Part shown: piece after piece, positions 1-10,800 of the stretch | Layout of the letters: every line of letters starts with the position of its first letter | Position numbering within the stretch: position 1 is the first letter of the stretch | NCBI GenBank assembly: GCA_029961685.1 | Contig: JARWKL010000008.1 | Span: 34,783,619 to 34,847,618, forward strand | Origin: Aristolochia californica | Lineage: Eukaryota; Streptophyta; Magnoliopsida; Piperales; Aristolochiaceae | DNA: 64,000 nt | Direction of reading: 5' to 3' | Position numbers and translations under genes: made by a program | Notes under the pieces: generated by a model | The model's database searches: none | What the model saw: the letters and a program-made list of their open reading frames with translations, nothing else | Told to the model about the DNA's origin: nothing

Positions 1-128
1 AAAGTAACCAAAGAACAACAACAAACTAGCAGGGACTTTCCTTAACAACAAGGGATTGGAGTGATGGCCCTCTCTTAGCAAGGCCATTAGCTAAAGAATT
101 AGCTGAGCAGGGAACATGATGCGAACCA
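1..128 (-). mobile_element. LINE ORF2 3' end (RNase H C-terminus), truncated
   Basis: Read on the minus strand, this encodes SANSLANGLAKRGPSLQSLV followed by VKE and a stop. That is the conserved C-terminal tail of the RNase H domain shared by the other LINEs here (compare 32540-32608). It is cut at 129 by an LTR-like repeat. Confidence 0.7.
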
Positions 129-130
129 AG

Positions 131-350
131 GTTGGTTTTACACTGTTATATTGTGGGACCCACCATGGAGTCACCAGCTAGTGGGACCCACCCACAAAGG
201 TTGGTTTTACACTGTTATATTGTGGGACCCACCATGTCACAAGCTAGTGGGACCCACCATGTCACAAGCTAGTGGGACCCACCCACAAAGGTTGGTTTTA
301 CACTGTTATATTGTGGGACCCACCATGGAGTCACAAGCTAGGGGACCCAC
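131..350 (+). repeat. Imperfect tandem repeats of a GTGGGACCCACC-containing unit
   Basis: Three copies of a segment with TTGGTTTTACACTGTTATAT begin near 132, 202 and 290. Between them GTGGGACCCACC blocks recur six or more times. GTGGGACCCAC is a near-palindrome. Confidence 0.8.
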
Positions 351-448
351 CATGAAGACGTGGGCTGGTTTCGCTCATCAAGGTTTATCCGGAAGAGGGC
401 CCAGCAGCCACACACGTGTATTGAGGAAGAGCATGTGGGCCACGAGTT

Positions 449-570
449 GGCATTAGGGTTTCCTTTTATCTCTTTTAAGTGAATGCATTAGGGTTTCCTT
501 TTATCTCTTTTAAGTGAATGCAATTAGGGTTTTCTTTTATCTCTTTTAAGTGAATGTAATTAGGGTTTTG
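449..570 (+). repeat. About 37-bp tandem repeat, three copies
   Basis: Units of ATTAGGGTTT followed by CCTTTTATCTCTTTTAAGTG begin near 452, 487 and 524. They sit just upstream of the TATA box of the LTR-like segment. Confidence 0.85.
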
Positions 571-1084
571 GGCCTCCTCTATAAATAGGAGGCTTCAAAA
601 CAGATTGAGGACTTTTGAAACTTTTGCCATTTTTGAGTGAAAAACATTCTCCTTGGGTTCTTGCCAAAACTATTCGAACTTATCAAGGATTTTCCTTGTG
701 GCGTTCATCGACTTATCAAACGGATTTCCATTCCCGTTTGTGGCGTCTTCGATTTTCCATCCAAACTTGAAAGGTCTTGGGGACGTTTACCATATTTGGT
801 ATCAGGTTTCATCACAGGTTGGCGCGGTTCATATCAGAATATGGGACCAGTTACAAGTGAGGATAGACACAAGGTCAAAATGCGATGAAAAATAGGCCAG
901 TATGCCAAAGGGGAGTGGCTGAGGAAGAGTACCATTGGATGACAACTTGGGATTTCCCTTCAACAAGAACCCAATACTTGGACTCTTACCCCAGAGACCA
1001 GAACACTGGACTTTATATCTTCCCCGAGCCAATTTTGGCATCTCCTTGCTATATGTGAACACTAGCATCTCCCCCTCTTACTTG

Positions 1085-1264
1085 CAGGGGACTTTAATGC
1101 CACCGGCTAATACCACGAAACCCCCCCCCCCCCCCCCAAACTAGTCGAATTTCAATCTCAATGCCATAGTGTGCAGACTTCATCGGTGCCTGTGATTTGG
1201 ATGAGATTGCCTACTCTGGGAAGTCTTTCACTTGGTCTAACAGTTGTCAACCGCCAATTCTATC
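1085..1264 (+). mobile_element. LINE copy A, segment 1 (endonuclease)
   Basis: Encodes LAGDFNAT (endonuclease GDFN motif), a run of 17 C, then a DLDEI-YSGKSFTWSN block typical of plant L1 endonucleases. It is interrupted at PPILS by the LTR element at 1265. The TSD ctatc is at 1260-1264. Confidence 0.8.
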
Positions 1265-1688
1265 TGTTGATTTTCAAGACTCCATGAATTTAGCTCATGG
1301 AGAAAAAGGGAAAGAAACCCATTAGGAGAAAACTGGAGGAAGAAGGGTTATGGAATTGGTTATTCCTTAACCTTCCCCTGAAACTCTATTTATAGATTTA
1401 TGAAACTACTATATTACAATAACACCCCTGAACTTAGGGTTTTAACCCTGGAACTTTAACTTAATTACGTGAATGTCATCTCTATGAGATGACCCTTTAT
1501 TTATCATCCTACCATCAATGTATGTGGGCCTATAGGCCTTCTCCTTGATCTGTGGGCCTTGAGCCCAGCTTCTATATCTCTTGGTTGCATGGGTCTTCCT
1601 TGGTCTTATGGGCTTAGGCCCATCTTCGAATACACTTTGATATGTGGGCCTTCCTTGATCGTGTGGGCTTGGACCCTATCTTCCAACA
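1265..1688 (-). repeat. E1 3' LTR
   Basis: 424 bp; on the minus strand it starts TGTTGGAAGATAGGG and ends AATCAACA. It pairs with 4451-4888. Confidence 0.92.
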
Positions 1689-1701
1689 CTCCCCCTCAAG
1701 C
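1689..1701 (-). other. E1 polypurine tract
   Basis: Minus strand GCTTGAGGGGGAG lies immediately before TGTTGG of the 3' LTR. A second similar tract followed by TGTTGGAAGATGAAGG lies internally at about 1772-1800. Confidence 0.85.
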
Positions 1702-1984
1702 TGGGGGTGAGAGAACAACATGAACTCCCAGCTTGTTGCAAAAGATGTATAAAATCTTTTTTTGTATAATATACCTTCATCTTCCAACACTCCCCCTCAT
1801 GTTGGTGCTCTCGTTCATGAGGCCCAGCTGGTATAATATTAGTGAGAGTAAAATTACTCCTAGCCACTAAGACATTGCTTTGAAGTATCTACCTCCACCA
1901 CCGTGTCCCTCCACAGGACGACGACTCTCAAGTGGTAGAGTAATATATGATATTAATGGGGAGAAGTTACATAAATATAATAAT

Positions 1985-2455
1985 AAGTTCCTAAGTCATG
2001 GACTTCCAACAACAAAAATTTGATATATTTGACGGGGATGAAGTTCCTCCGTCATGAACTTCCAACCACAAAATAAAATTGATATTTTTGTCGGTGATGA
2101 AGTTCCTCCGTCATGGACTCCCAACCACAAATAATTTTGATATTTTTGACGGGGATGATGTTCCTCCGTCATAGACTCTCAACCACAAATAATTTTGATA
2201 TTTTTTACGGGGATGAAGTTCCTCCGTCATGAACTCCCAACCACAAAAATTTGATATTTTTGACAGGGATGAAGTTCCTCTGTCATGGACTTCCAACCAC
2301 AAAAAAATTGATATTTTTTAATTATTTTTGACGGGGATGAAGTTTCTCCGTCATGGACTCCCAACCACAAAAATTTGATATTTTTTATGGGGATAAAGCT
2401 CCTCCGTCATGAACTCCCAACCACAAATAACTTTGATATTTTTTACGGGGATATA
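1985..2455 (+). repeat. E1 subterminal tandem repeats (about 60-70 bp, 7-8 copies)
   Basis: Units consist of GACGGGGATGAAGTTCCTCC, then GTCATG, CTCCCAACCACAAA and TTTGATATTTTT. Copies have decayed to different degrees. Similar units, shorter in number, occur in element E2 at 20530-20670. Confidence 0.88.
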
Positions 2456-2750
2456 AATAAATAATGATATGAAAGATACCTCTTCTTCAATAATAATGTC
2501 TCATCAAAAGAGACTCAATAGCAGCAGCTAAAATGGGCTTTGGCTTGGGCCCATTTAACACGACCCAAAATTATCCTTGTAAAATAACCCATGAAATAGT
2601 CCAATGCACATATCCAAACCAAATAATATGCTGAAAAAGGAATAATCGGTCAATTCTTCAAAAATAATAATCCAACCAGAAAAAAAATTTACCGAGTCGC
2701 ACCGAAGTCTTGGGCATGTTTACTAAAGCATAAAGTGGTCCGAGTCAGGT

Positions 2751-3792
2751 TGACCCGGACCGAGTTGGTTCGGGTTGACTCGGTCTGGCTGGTGCAAGAG
2801 TTGTACCATCAGGGTGCTGGTTCACTGGCTCGCTGGTCTGAGTTGACTCGGGCGAGTCCGGGTCACTGAACCCAGCTGATTATTTCATGTTTCCTAACTT
2901 AGGAAACATGAAATATTTGAACTTTCTTCTTCCCAATTTCTTCGGCAATCGGCTTCTTCGACAATGGCAATTTCGGCAACGGCAACTTTCCAGAGAGAGA
3001 CTCCTTAAACCGAAACGGAATCATCGTTGAGAAAAGGTACCTCTCCTTCTTCCCCACGGCGAAGATCCTGGCTTCCGAACAGAGCAAAACAGCAACGGGA
3101 AACTTTTCGACAGTAGTAGGAACATTAGAATTTAGCAGAGATTGGTGTCATCATCTCTGGCAACGACGACGTGATAACAGAGCACCAGAGAGACTTCCGA
3201 CGGCAGCATATAATGATCTTTGGCTTGACAGCAATCGGGACCTTCCGAAAATAAACGGATTGTCGTCGGATGACCCGGACCAGAGTTGACCCGGACCGAG
3301 TTGGTCCAAGTTGACTCGGTCTGGCTGGTGCAGGAGTTGTACCATCGGGTTGCTGGGTCACTGGCTCGCTGGTCCGAGTTGACTCGGGCGAGTCCGGATC
3401 GCTGAACCAGGCTGATTATTTCATGTTTCCTAACTTAGGAAACAAGAAATATTTGAACAGTCTTCTTCCCAACTTCTTCGGCAATAGCAATTTCGGCAAC
3501 GGCAACTTTCCAGACAGAGACTCCTTAAACCGAAACGGAATCATCGTTGAGAAAAGGTAACTCTCCTTCTTCCCCACGGCGACGATCCCGGCTTCCAAAC
3601 AGAGCAGAACAGCAACGGGAAACTCTCCGACAGCAATAGGAACAATAGAATTTAGCAGAGATTGGTGTCATCGTCTCTGGCAACGGCGACGTGATAACAG
3701 AGCACCAGAGAGACTTCTGACAGCAGCATATAATGATCTTTGGCTTGACAGAAATCGGGACATTCCAAAAATAAACGGATTGTTGTCGGATG
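2751..3792 (+). repeat. Direct duplication of about 0.52 kb inside E1
   Basis: Copy 1 is 2751-3272 and copy 2 is 3287-3792, offset about 536 bp. Both start GACCCGGACCGAGTTGGT and end near AATAAACGGATTGT. Copy 2 lacks about 20 bp around 3470. Each has the palindrome centred on TTTCCTAACTTAGGAAA. Confidence 0.88.
2881..2915. repeat. Perfect 35-nt inverted repeat with a one-base centre
   Basis: The arms are 17 nt (TATTTCATGTTTCCTAA and its complement) around a single C. The copy at 3418-3447 has one mismatch. The TTTCCTAACTTAGGAAA core also occurs at about 55356-55371 in an unrelated transposon. Confidence 0.9.
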
Positions 3793-3842
3793 GCAACCTT
3801 CCAGACAGCAACGTAATACGACTTCCGACAGCAGCAACCACG

Positions 3843-4315
3843 ATGAATGTTGCCTCTGCTCCCGCAATGTCGAAAGATATGGGTAAGAAGAAGAGGTCAA
3901 ACGGTCTGCGAAATTGAAATAGTGCAAGCTTGATGCGCGGCGCGAACAATGGCTTTCTCAAGTCAAGAACAAAGGCGGAAAAGAACCTTCCGATGGTGGT
4001 TCTTCTCCTTTGTCTCCTTTGCGCCTCACTGATGAGAGACACAAGCCTTTGGCCAACTTAAAACCAAGATCAAGAACAGAAGAGATCGAGAGTTCGCGTC
4101 CTCACGACAGTGATTCTGAGTCGCTTACTAACAGTCCAAGTAATGACTCTCGTAAGGAAGGACATGCCAGTTGTGGTAGCAGCAGTAGTGGATCCTACTC
4201 TGGAAGCGTCAGTAAAGAAGAGGAAGATAGCTTGGACGATTGGGAGGCGATCGTAGATGCCCTCAATTCGGAACCGGTACCCCAAACGGAAAAAACAAAT
4301 AGAAGGAAGGCTTAG
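3843..4315 (+). pseudogene. Captured host-gene fragment in E1 (plant protein with KKKRSN...REQWLSQ motif)
   Basis: Runs antisense to the retrotransposon. It begins MNVASAPAMSKDMGKKKRSN; a lost base near 3903 shifts the frame and TAG at 3920-3922 stands where a CAG Gln is expected. The frame then continues as CKLDARREQWLSQVKNK, a Ser-rich segment, and ends with SLDDWEAIVDALN before an unrelated tail and stop at 4313-4315. These blocks resemble the N-terminal part of a plant RING-finger (C3HC4) protein family I recall, but that identification is from memory and uncertain. The RING itself is not present. No function as a gene is implied. Confidence 0.6.
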
Positions 4316-4438
4316 ACAAAAGGGCTAAACTAAACTAGAAGCAAAAAAACAATGCACAAGTACTAAGAGATGAAAAAAAATTCTAACAACGGACGAGAAT
4401 GAACTTTAAAGCCCATAGTCGGAGTTCTGAAAATCAAA

Positions 4439-4450
4439 GCTCTAATACCA
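4439..4450 (-). other. E1 primer-binding site (initiator-Met tRNA)
   Basis: On the minus strand TGGTATTAGAGC follows the LTR end directly. It differs by one base from the plant consensus TGGTATCAGAGC. Confidence 0.85.
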
Positions 4451-4888
4451 TGTTGATTTTCAGGACTCCATGAATTTAACTCATGGAGAAAAAGGGAAAG
4501 AAACCCATTGGGAGAAAACTGGAGGAAGAAGGGTTATGGAATTGATTATTCTTTACCCTCCCCCTGAAGCTCTCGTTATAGATTTATTAAACTATTATAT
4601 TTCAATAATACCCCTGAACTTAGGGTTTAAGGTTTAGGTTTTTAACCCTGGAACTTTAACTAAATTACATGAATGTCATCTCTATGAGATGACCCTTTAT
4701 TTACCATCCTACCATCAATGTATGTGGGCCTATGGGCCTTCTCCTTGATTTGTGGGCCTTGAGCCCATCTTCTATATCTCTTGGTTGCATGGGTCTTCCT
4801 TGGTCTTATGGGCTTGAGCCCATCTTCTAATACACTTTGATATGTGGGTCTTCCTTGGTCGTGTGGGCTTGGGCCCTGTCTTCCAACA
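4451..4888 (-). repeat. E1 5' LTR
   Basis: 438 bp. It carries a 14-bp insertion near 4626-4640 relative to the other LTR. The minus-strand 3' end abuts the primer-binding site. Confidence 0.92.
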
Positions 4889-5408
4889 CTATCTAAATTG
4901 GACCGTTTTTTGGCCAATGAGGACTAGTTGCGGCTTTATGATAATGTGACTGGTAGAGTCCTCAGGCACACCATCTTTGATCACTGGCCCATATTTGCTT
5001 GACACACATTTTGGTCGTTGGGGTCCCACACCATTTCGGTTTCATAATTCTTGGCTCAACAGTAGCAACTTCATTTCGGTTGTTGCGAATGGCTGGAATG
5101 GGCTTGATGTTCATGGTCCAAGAGGTTGGTTTCTCCCTCAAAAACGAAGGTTACTCAAACAACACCTCAAATCAAGGTCCTCGGGGTACAAGTACTCTCT
5201 CCTCAATCAGCATGCTAGCCTTGACGCTATGGAAGAAACCAACTATCTCTCTTCCAATGAATTAATTCAACACTTTTCCATTCAAAATCAGCTCCAAATT
5301 TTTGCACATAATGAGCTCTTTTGTTGGAAACATCAAGCTCACTTTAAGTGGCTCCCTGAGGGCGATGCTAACAAAAAAAATTCCATGTCGTGGCCTCTGC
5401 TAGGGGTC
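4889..5408 (+). mobile_element. LINE copy A, segment 2
   Basis: Continues segment 1 exactly: after the ctatc TSD the frame resumes as KLDRFLAN, then a linker region and HFKWLPEGDAN, which precedes reverse transcriptase in L1-type ORF2. Several stops and frameshifts are present. It is interrupted by the gypsy element after gggtc (5404-5408). Confidence 0.8.
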
Positions 5409-6268
5409 TGTTGTGGACTCAATAGCACACCGAGTCACACAACGAAGAAGACAACAACAACTCACTCAATAGGAATTATTTCTTATATTGTTTTAAGTAG
5501 GAGTTATTTCTAATTACTTTTTATATAAGGGCATTATGGGGAATTATTGTAACCCTAACCCTAAAACTTCTTGACGTGACCTATTTAAAGGAAAGGTATG
5601 AATGAAATAGGTAAGCTTTGAGATTTTAGAATAACCTAGTCTAAATAGGTTGAGATCACCTCTTGATCTCGAGTTTAGGGTTTACTCCAAAAATCCAACC
5701 TATCCTTCACCCTCCATTGCCATCCATCTTCACCCAAATTCATCCTTCATCATCCATACTAAGAAAAGGAGTTTCCTACCCTTTTTCCGAGCCCAAAGAG
5801 AGGATCTTCTCTCATAACCAGCGTCAACAAGAAGTTGGGTTCAATCCCCTCTTGACGAGCAGCAAAGGAGGAGTAATTCTGGTTCTTTCACATGAGAGAT
5901 TAGAGCCACTCTTCTTGCTGGGAATTCATCACGAAAATAGAGCAAGGACAGCCATCAACGTGAACCAAGGCTGCCCCATCAAGCTAGGTCTTCAAGTCCT
6001 AGAACGAGCTGCATCAAATCAGGGTTGAAACCCTGATTAACGTGAGCAAAACAGGTATTTCTCCATTCTTTCTCCACCTGAATTACTTCCATTCTAGCTA
6101 TAACTTTAGCACTAGAATGAGATCATAAAAAGGGAGACTGATCACTGGTGGAAGAGTACCCAAAGAAGGGACCTTTAACCCTCCTTACCGAATCCAGTCA
6201 CTCAGTACCAGTGCTGGATTCACAACTCCCACGCCGTGTTACTCGATCCATGACCCGGGACCGTAACA
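5409..6268 (+). repeat. Gypsy 5' LTR
   Basis: 860 bp from TGTTGTGGAC to CCGTAACA. CTATTTAAAGG at about 5580-5590 may be the TATA box. It has one copy of the AGTTATTTCTTATATT-type repeat where the 3' LTR has several. Confidence 0.92.
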
Positions 6269-6271
6269 ACT

Positions 6272-6283
6272 TGGTATCAGAGC
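6272..6283 (+). other. Gypsy primer-binding site
   Basis: TGGTATCAGAGC lies three bases after the 5' LTR end and matches the initiator-Met tRNA 3' end. Confidence 0.85.
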
Positions 6284-6388
6284 AGGGTAACATGGGGGAT
6301 AATATCAGCAATGAAGAAATCCAAATTAGGATGCAAAAGATAGAAGATAGCCTTGAAACAGCACAAACGTTTTGTAAAAAGGGCTCAA

Positions 6389-6955
6389 TCCAGTCCTGAG
6401 CTTAAAGCTCTGGGTTTTGAAAAACCCCCAATAAATAGTGACAGTCTTCTCTTTTTTATGGTATTCTCTCTACCATGGATTTGGAGATGGGATTGTACTA
6501 TAGGCTTTAATGATAAAGGCCTCCTAGTATTATTAAGAACATTTCATGTTCGTTGGTGGAAGAATTTTCCCAACATTGATACTAAAGTAGCAGAAATTGG
6601 GTCTGCTATCATACAAAATGAAAATAATCTTGGATTACATAGAATCCCGGAAGTCCATTATGACTCCAACAATTTATTTAAAAGTTTCCAAACTCAATTA
6701 AAGAGTTTGATTCCAAATATCTCGGAAAAAGAGATTATGAAAAAATTATTAAAATCATCATCTCAACCAGCAGAAGATAACATGTCTGTGTCAGAACCAT
6801 CAGCTGCCGAAGATGATGAAGAAATCGAAGAAGACAGTACAGAGCATGATGATAATGCTCATGACTCATTACCAGATAGTCAGCTTCCAGAAGATCTTGA
6901 CGAATATATTAATGCTATGTTGCAAATGTTTCAAGTAACATCTAAAAGAAAATGA
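6389..6955 (+). pseudogene. Unidentified coding segment, possibly retroviral coat/gag-like
   Basis: About 189 codons open on the plus strand. It has a Trp-rich block (PWIWRW, then RWWKNF about 30 residues later) and an acidic C-terminus rich in Asp/Glu. The PWI..W and WW-F pattern reminds me of gag/coat-like plant pararetrovirus-related polyproteins, without certainty. No zinc finger or catalytic motif is present. Confidence 0.35.
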
Positions 6956-6969
6956 TTTTACAGGATATG

Positions 6970-7125
6970 ACTATGACAGACACATCTCAAAGTAAACTTT
7001 ATATTCAATCATTGATTTTACAGGTTTAATGGACGGAATTGTCCAATCATTTAATTGTTGTTGAACTTTATATTCAACGAGAGAAGCATTCTTAACTGAT
7101 CCAGTAATCGTACTACTAGATGCCA
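6970..7125 (-). pseudogene. Short minus-strand coding segment with EYKVQQQLNDWTIP
   Basis: About 50 codons starting MASSSTITG on the minus strand and ending in a stop. The motif EYKVQQQLNDWTIP resembles the start of movement-protein-like regions in endogenous plant pararetroviruses (from memory, weak). It lies about 440 bp downstream, on the same strand, of the primer-binding-like site. Confidence 0.35.
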
Positions 7126-7563
7126 TATTGAAACAAATTAAAACACAATTAAAGTAAACTAAGTTACACTACAATAGGAGTGGTAAAAGTTAACCAGAAG
7201 GAGGAATATCCTAGTATGAAGTAAACATATTATAAATTGATTATATGAAAATCATGAATGAAGCAAACTATTATTCATAATATCATAATTAATTTACTGT
7301 TCATCATCTTCTTAATCAGATACACGTCTGTCAACGATTTAAGAGTATAGAGGCCCTTCAACGCCTACGCCTATCCACGGCAACGGCAACACGGGCATAC
7401 CTCAACGCGACTTGGGTGACGTCCCATATCATAACAAGAACGAAGATGAATAGTAAAGCATTATAATATTACGAAGTAAGTTAACTCCCTTGATGATTAA
7501 AATATAAAAAAAATATAATTAACTTACTCCATGCCTAGATATTCAGGGTTTAGCCTTCCATGG

Positions 7564-7577
7564 CTCTGATACCAAAT
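7564..7577 (-). other. Primer-binding-like site TGGTATCAGAGCCA
   Basis: Complementary on the minus strand to the plant initiator-Met tRNA 3' end for about 14 nt. It is used by both LTR retrotransposons and caulimovirid-type elements. No LTR lies next to it. Confidence 0.5.
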
Positions 7578-7627
7578 TACAGCGGATTTATAGGAATTAA
7601 ATTAACAGAAGGCAAATATGAGAGAGC

Positions 7628-7652
7628 AGAGAGAGAGAGAGAGAGAGAGAGT
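7628..7652 (+). repeat. GA microsatellite
   Basis: An (AG)n run of about 12 units. A second (GA)n run lies at about 7847-7867. Confidence 0.95.
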
Positions 7653-7832
7653 TTTTAAATTTATATATAAAAAATAGGAACGATATATTGGACTGGAAAC
7701 TATTGGGTGCATGGCTACTGGCTCGAAGAGACCCCGTTGCATTGAAAGACAGGGGTCGTTCCCGATTGTCACAACGTCACATACCTTCCTATAAGAATAG
7801 ACAAGTTTGATAAAATAATACTCCTTAAAAAT

Positions 7833-7866
<34 letters not shown>

Positions 7867-10800
7867 TTACTATTTTACAGTTTGTATTGGCCAAATGTAT
7901 CAGATTTTAGATAACTGATATCATAAACCATGTTTCTAATTGCTCATATGTTCTTCTTGCAGCATTTTAGGACATTTAATCAAAGTACTTTATGGTGCTG
8001 ACGATGAGGTGAGTTGTGAGTATGAGGCTGTTGCTTAAAAGGAAACTTAACTGGAGTCTCTCTGTTGATTGCGGCAATGTTCCGTTTACTTCAGAAAGGT
8101 TTGTGATTTGGAAGAAGAGATGAACCGAATCATTAGCATGCTACAGGAGTTGAGGACAGAGAGACATCAGAGTCCAGAGGTGAGAGAGGTTGCTCAACCT
8201 TATCACAGAAGAGGGGAGCAGTGGCCTGGACGCACTGCTGTCCAAGCACCTCAGCATGGAGGCACAATCCCAAGGTACACCAAGTTAGAGTTTCCCTCTT
8301 TCAATGGTTCTGTGGATCCCGTAATTTGGTTGCATAGATGTGAAATTTTTTTTTTGAACCAAGGGACCACTGAATGGGATAAGGTGCAACTAGCCTCTTT
8401 CCATATGACAGATGAAGCCATGTTATGGGTGACTCAAGTAGAGAAAGAGAGACCGGGAATAACTGGGGGGAGAATTTAAAAATCTATGCACAGTTAGTTT
8501 TGGGCCTCCCGCCAACAGCAACCCCCTGGGAGAGTTAGTCCTATTGAGACAAAAGGGTTCGGTGGAACAATATCAAAAACTATTCCAGGAAAAGTTGGCT
8601 CGTGCTGGGGAGAGGGTATTAGTTGACCAGCAGGTCTCCTTATTCACAGCAGGTCTCAATGAGTATTTACAGCTAGAGGTAGAACTCCTTATGCCTACGG
8701 ATCTAGCTCATGCCATGAATATGGCCCGAGCAATGGAACAACGACAACAGCTGCAGCAACGTAAGCCGGGTTGGTCGAGTGAGAGGAACACTTCCTCCAC
8801 ATGGCAAGGGCGCCGCTATAATTCATCTCAGGGAGCATCTACAGCAGCACCATCCAGACACACTCCGACTACGACTCGGGTAGCCGATCCCCGCCCTGGT
8901 AATTCCCTACCGAGCTTTATAAAAAAATTGACGAGTGCGAAGATGGCAGAAAGGCGGTCCAAAAATCTCTGTTATAACTGCGATGAGCAGTATCGGGTCG
9001 GACACCAATGTAAACGATTGTTTTGGCTCGAGATGGAGGATCCAGAGGAACCAGAGGATATTATCGAGGAGGAACCACCAGAGATATCCTTGCATGCTAT
9101 TACTGGGCAGAAATCGCCTACTACAATGCAAGTCCGAGCTCATGTCATCGACCGCGAACTGGTGGGACTAGTCGACTCAGGGAGTACACACAATTTTCTG
9201 AGTTTGACAGCCACACAGCATCTCCAGCTCCAGATACACACTCATCCTATAGCCACTGTCTCAGTGGCCAATGGCGAGAAGGTCCCTAGCTATGGGATTA
9301 GTAAGGCGGTAACTTTTTTCATTGGATTTACTTCATTTAATGCGGAATTTTTTGTTATTCCCCTGGCGGGATTTGATATGGTTTTAGGCATTAAATGGTT
9401 ACAAATGTTGGGGCCCATTCTGTGGGACTTTTTGGCTTTAACCATGAGCTTTGATGTGGCCGGAAGTCGGGTGCTCTTACAGGGCTGTCAGGTGGACAGG
9501 GCCCACCGCATACACACTTTGCAGACACAGGATCAGCCTGACAGTACCAGTGATGGTCTGGTTGAGGAGTTCTCTGACCTCTTCCAGGAGCCTTCGGGGT
9601 TGCCTCCCATGAGGCACTGTGACCACAGGATCTGTCTGAAACCAGGTTCTGAGGTAGTGGTCGTGCGACCATACCGTTACTCACACCTTCAGAACGACGA
9701 GATAGAGCGTCAGTGCCATGAGATGTTGAAACAGGGTCTTATTCGTCCCAGCCGCTCCCCATTCTCTTCATTCGTCATACTTGTGAAGAAACATGATGGG
9801 ACATGGAGGTTCTGCGTGGATTATCGTGAGTTGAACGTGCAGACAGTAAAAGACAAGTTCCCGATTCCGGTAGTGGATGAGCTTCTGGATGAGTTACATG
9901 GGTCGTGGTTATTCACTAAACTCAACCTCCGTTCGGGATACCATTAGGTCCGGATGCACCCCTCTGATATCGAGAAGACGGCGTTCCGCACGCACCATGG
10001 CCACTTTGAGTTCGTTGTCATGCCGTTCGGGTTATCCAATGCACCCTCCACTTTTCAAGCTTTGATGAACGAGGTATTTAGCCCCTATCTTCAAAAATTT
10101 GTTCTTGTATTTTTCGATGATATTTTAATATATAGCAAGTCGGTTGAGGAGCACTTGGCACTTGAGGATTGTTTTTGACTTGTTAAGAGCACATCAGCTC
10201 TATTTGAAACATTCCAAGTGTTCTTTTGCGGCTTCACATGTGGGGTATCTGGGACACATTATCTCACATGAGGGGGTTACGGTGGATCCCGAGAAGATCC
10301 GAGCTATTCACGAGTGGCCGCAACCACAATAGTGTTCTGCATTACGGGGTTTTCTGGGTCTTGCGGGCTACTACCGCAAATTTATTCAGAACTATGGGCC
10401 AGTGGCAGCACCATTGACGAGTTTACTCAAGAAAAATTCTTTTATTTGGAATGAGGGGGCCACCACGTCGTTTGTGGCACTCAAAGCTGCCCTCGCATCC
10501 GCACCAGTATTACAACTTCCCAACTTCGACGAATTGTTCGTGGTCGAGTGCGACGCTTCGGGCGTGGGCATGGGGGCCGTTTTACAGCAGTTGGGCCATC
10601 CTATTGCTTATTTTAGCAGACAGTTGGCAGTCCGCCATCACAAGCTGGCAGCCTATGAGCGCGAATTGATTGGGTTGGCCAAAGCGGTCCAACATTGGAG
10701 GCCTTATCTCTGGGGTCGGGCTTTTCTCATACGCACGGATCGCTACAGCCTTAAATTCCTACTAGAACAGCGTTTGACGACGTCGCCACAGCAGCACTGG

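Larger units (their letters stand above)
131..810 (+). mobile_element. LTR-like fragment with TATA box and primer-binding-like site
   Basis: The left part is tandem repeats, then CTATAAATAGG at 579-589 (a promoter TATA box), then a leader-like segment. TGGTATCAGG at 797-806 resembles an initiator-Met primer-binding site. No partner LTR is seen. The lineage is unassigned, probably Ty3/gypsy. Confidence 0.45.
1265..4888 (-). mobile_element. Non-autonomous LTR retrotransposon E1 with captured host sequence
   Basis: Complete LTR structure on the minus strand: 5' LTR 4888-4451, primer-binding site 4450-4439, polypurine tract 1701-1689, 3' LTR 1688-1265. The 5-bp TSD ctatc is at 1260-1264 and 4889-4893. 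The internal region has no gag, protease, integrase or reverse transcriptase. It holds subterminal tandem repeats, a 0.5-kb direct duplication and a host-gene fragment in antisense. The polypurine tract and primer site are of the type common in plant Copia elements, so mobilisation in trans by a Copia element is inferred. By hand count the LTRs differ at about 27 positions plus a 14-bp indel (roughly 6%). Confidence 0.92.
6383..8094. mobile_element. 1.7-kb insertion in gypsy gag, TSD aaagg, pararetrovirus-like content
   Basis: Flanked by aaagg at 6378-6382 and 8095-8099; removing the insert and one TSD restores the gag frame exactly. Ends are not TG..CA and no terminal repeat is obvious. Inside are a plus-strand coding segment (6389-6955), a minus-strand short coding segment (7125-6970), an initiator-Met primer-binding-like site on the minus strand (7564-7577), two GA microsatellites and an exon-like stretch near 7962-8011. 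The mixture suggests a rearranged endogenous pararetrovirus or retroelement fragment, which is inference. Confidence 0.6.

Noticed and set aside
1985..2455. Regular repeats that could be taken for a CRISPR-like array
   Set aside because: The units are diverged, have no unique spacers, and lie inside a plant LTR retrotransposon.
2881..2915. Palindrome as a microRNA precursor
   Set aside because: The stem has a one-base loop and only 17 bp, far too short a hairpin for a plant miRNA precursor.
4010..4315. An independent small protein gene of 101 residues
   Set aside because: It is a captured fragment inside an LTR element, with an upstream frameshift and stop; no promoter or splice context is seen.
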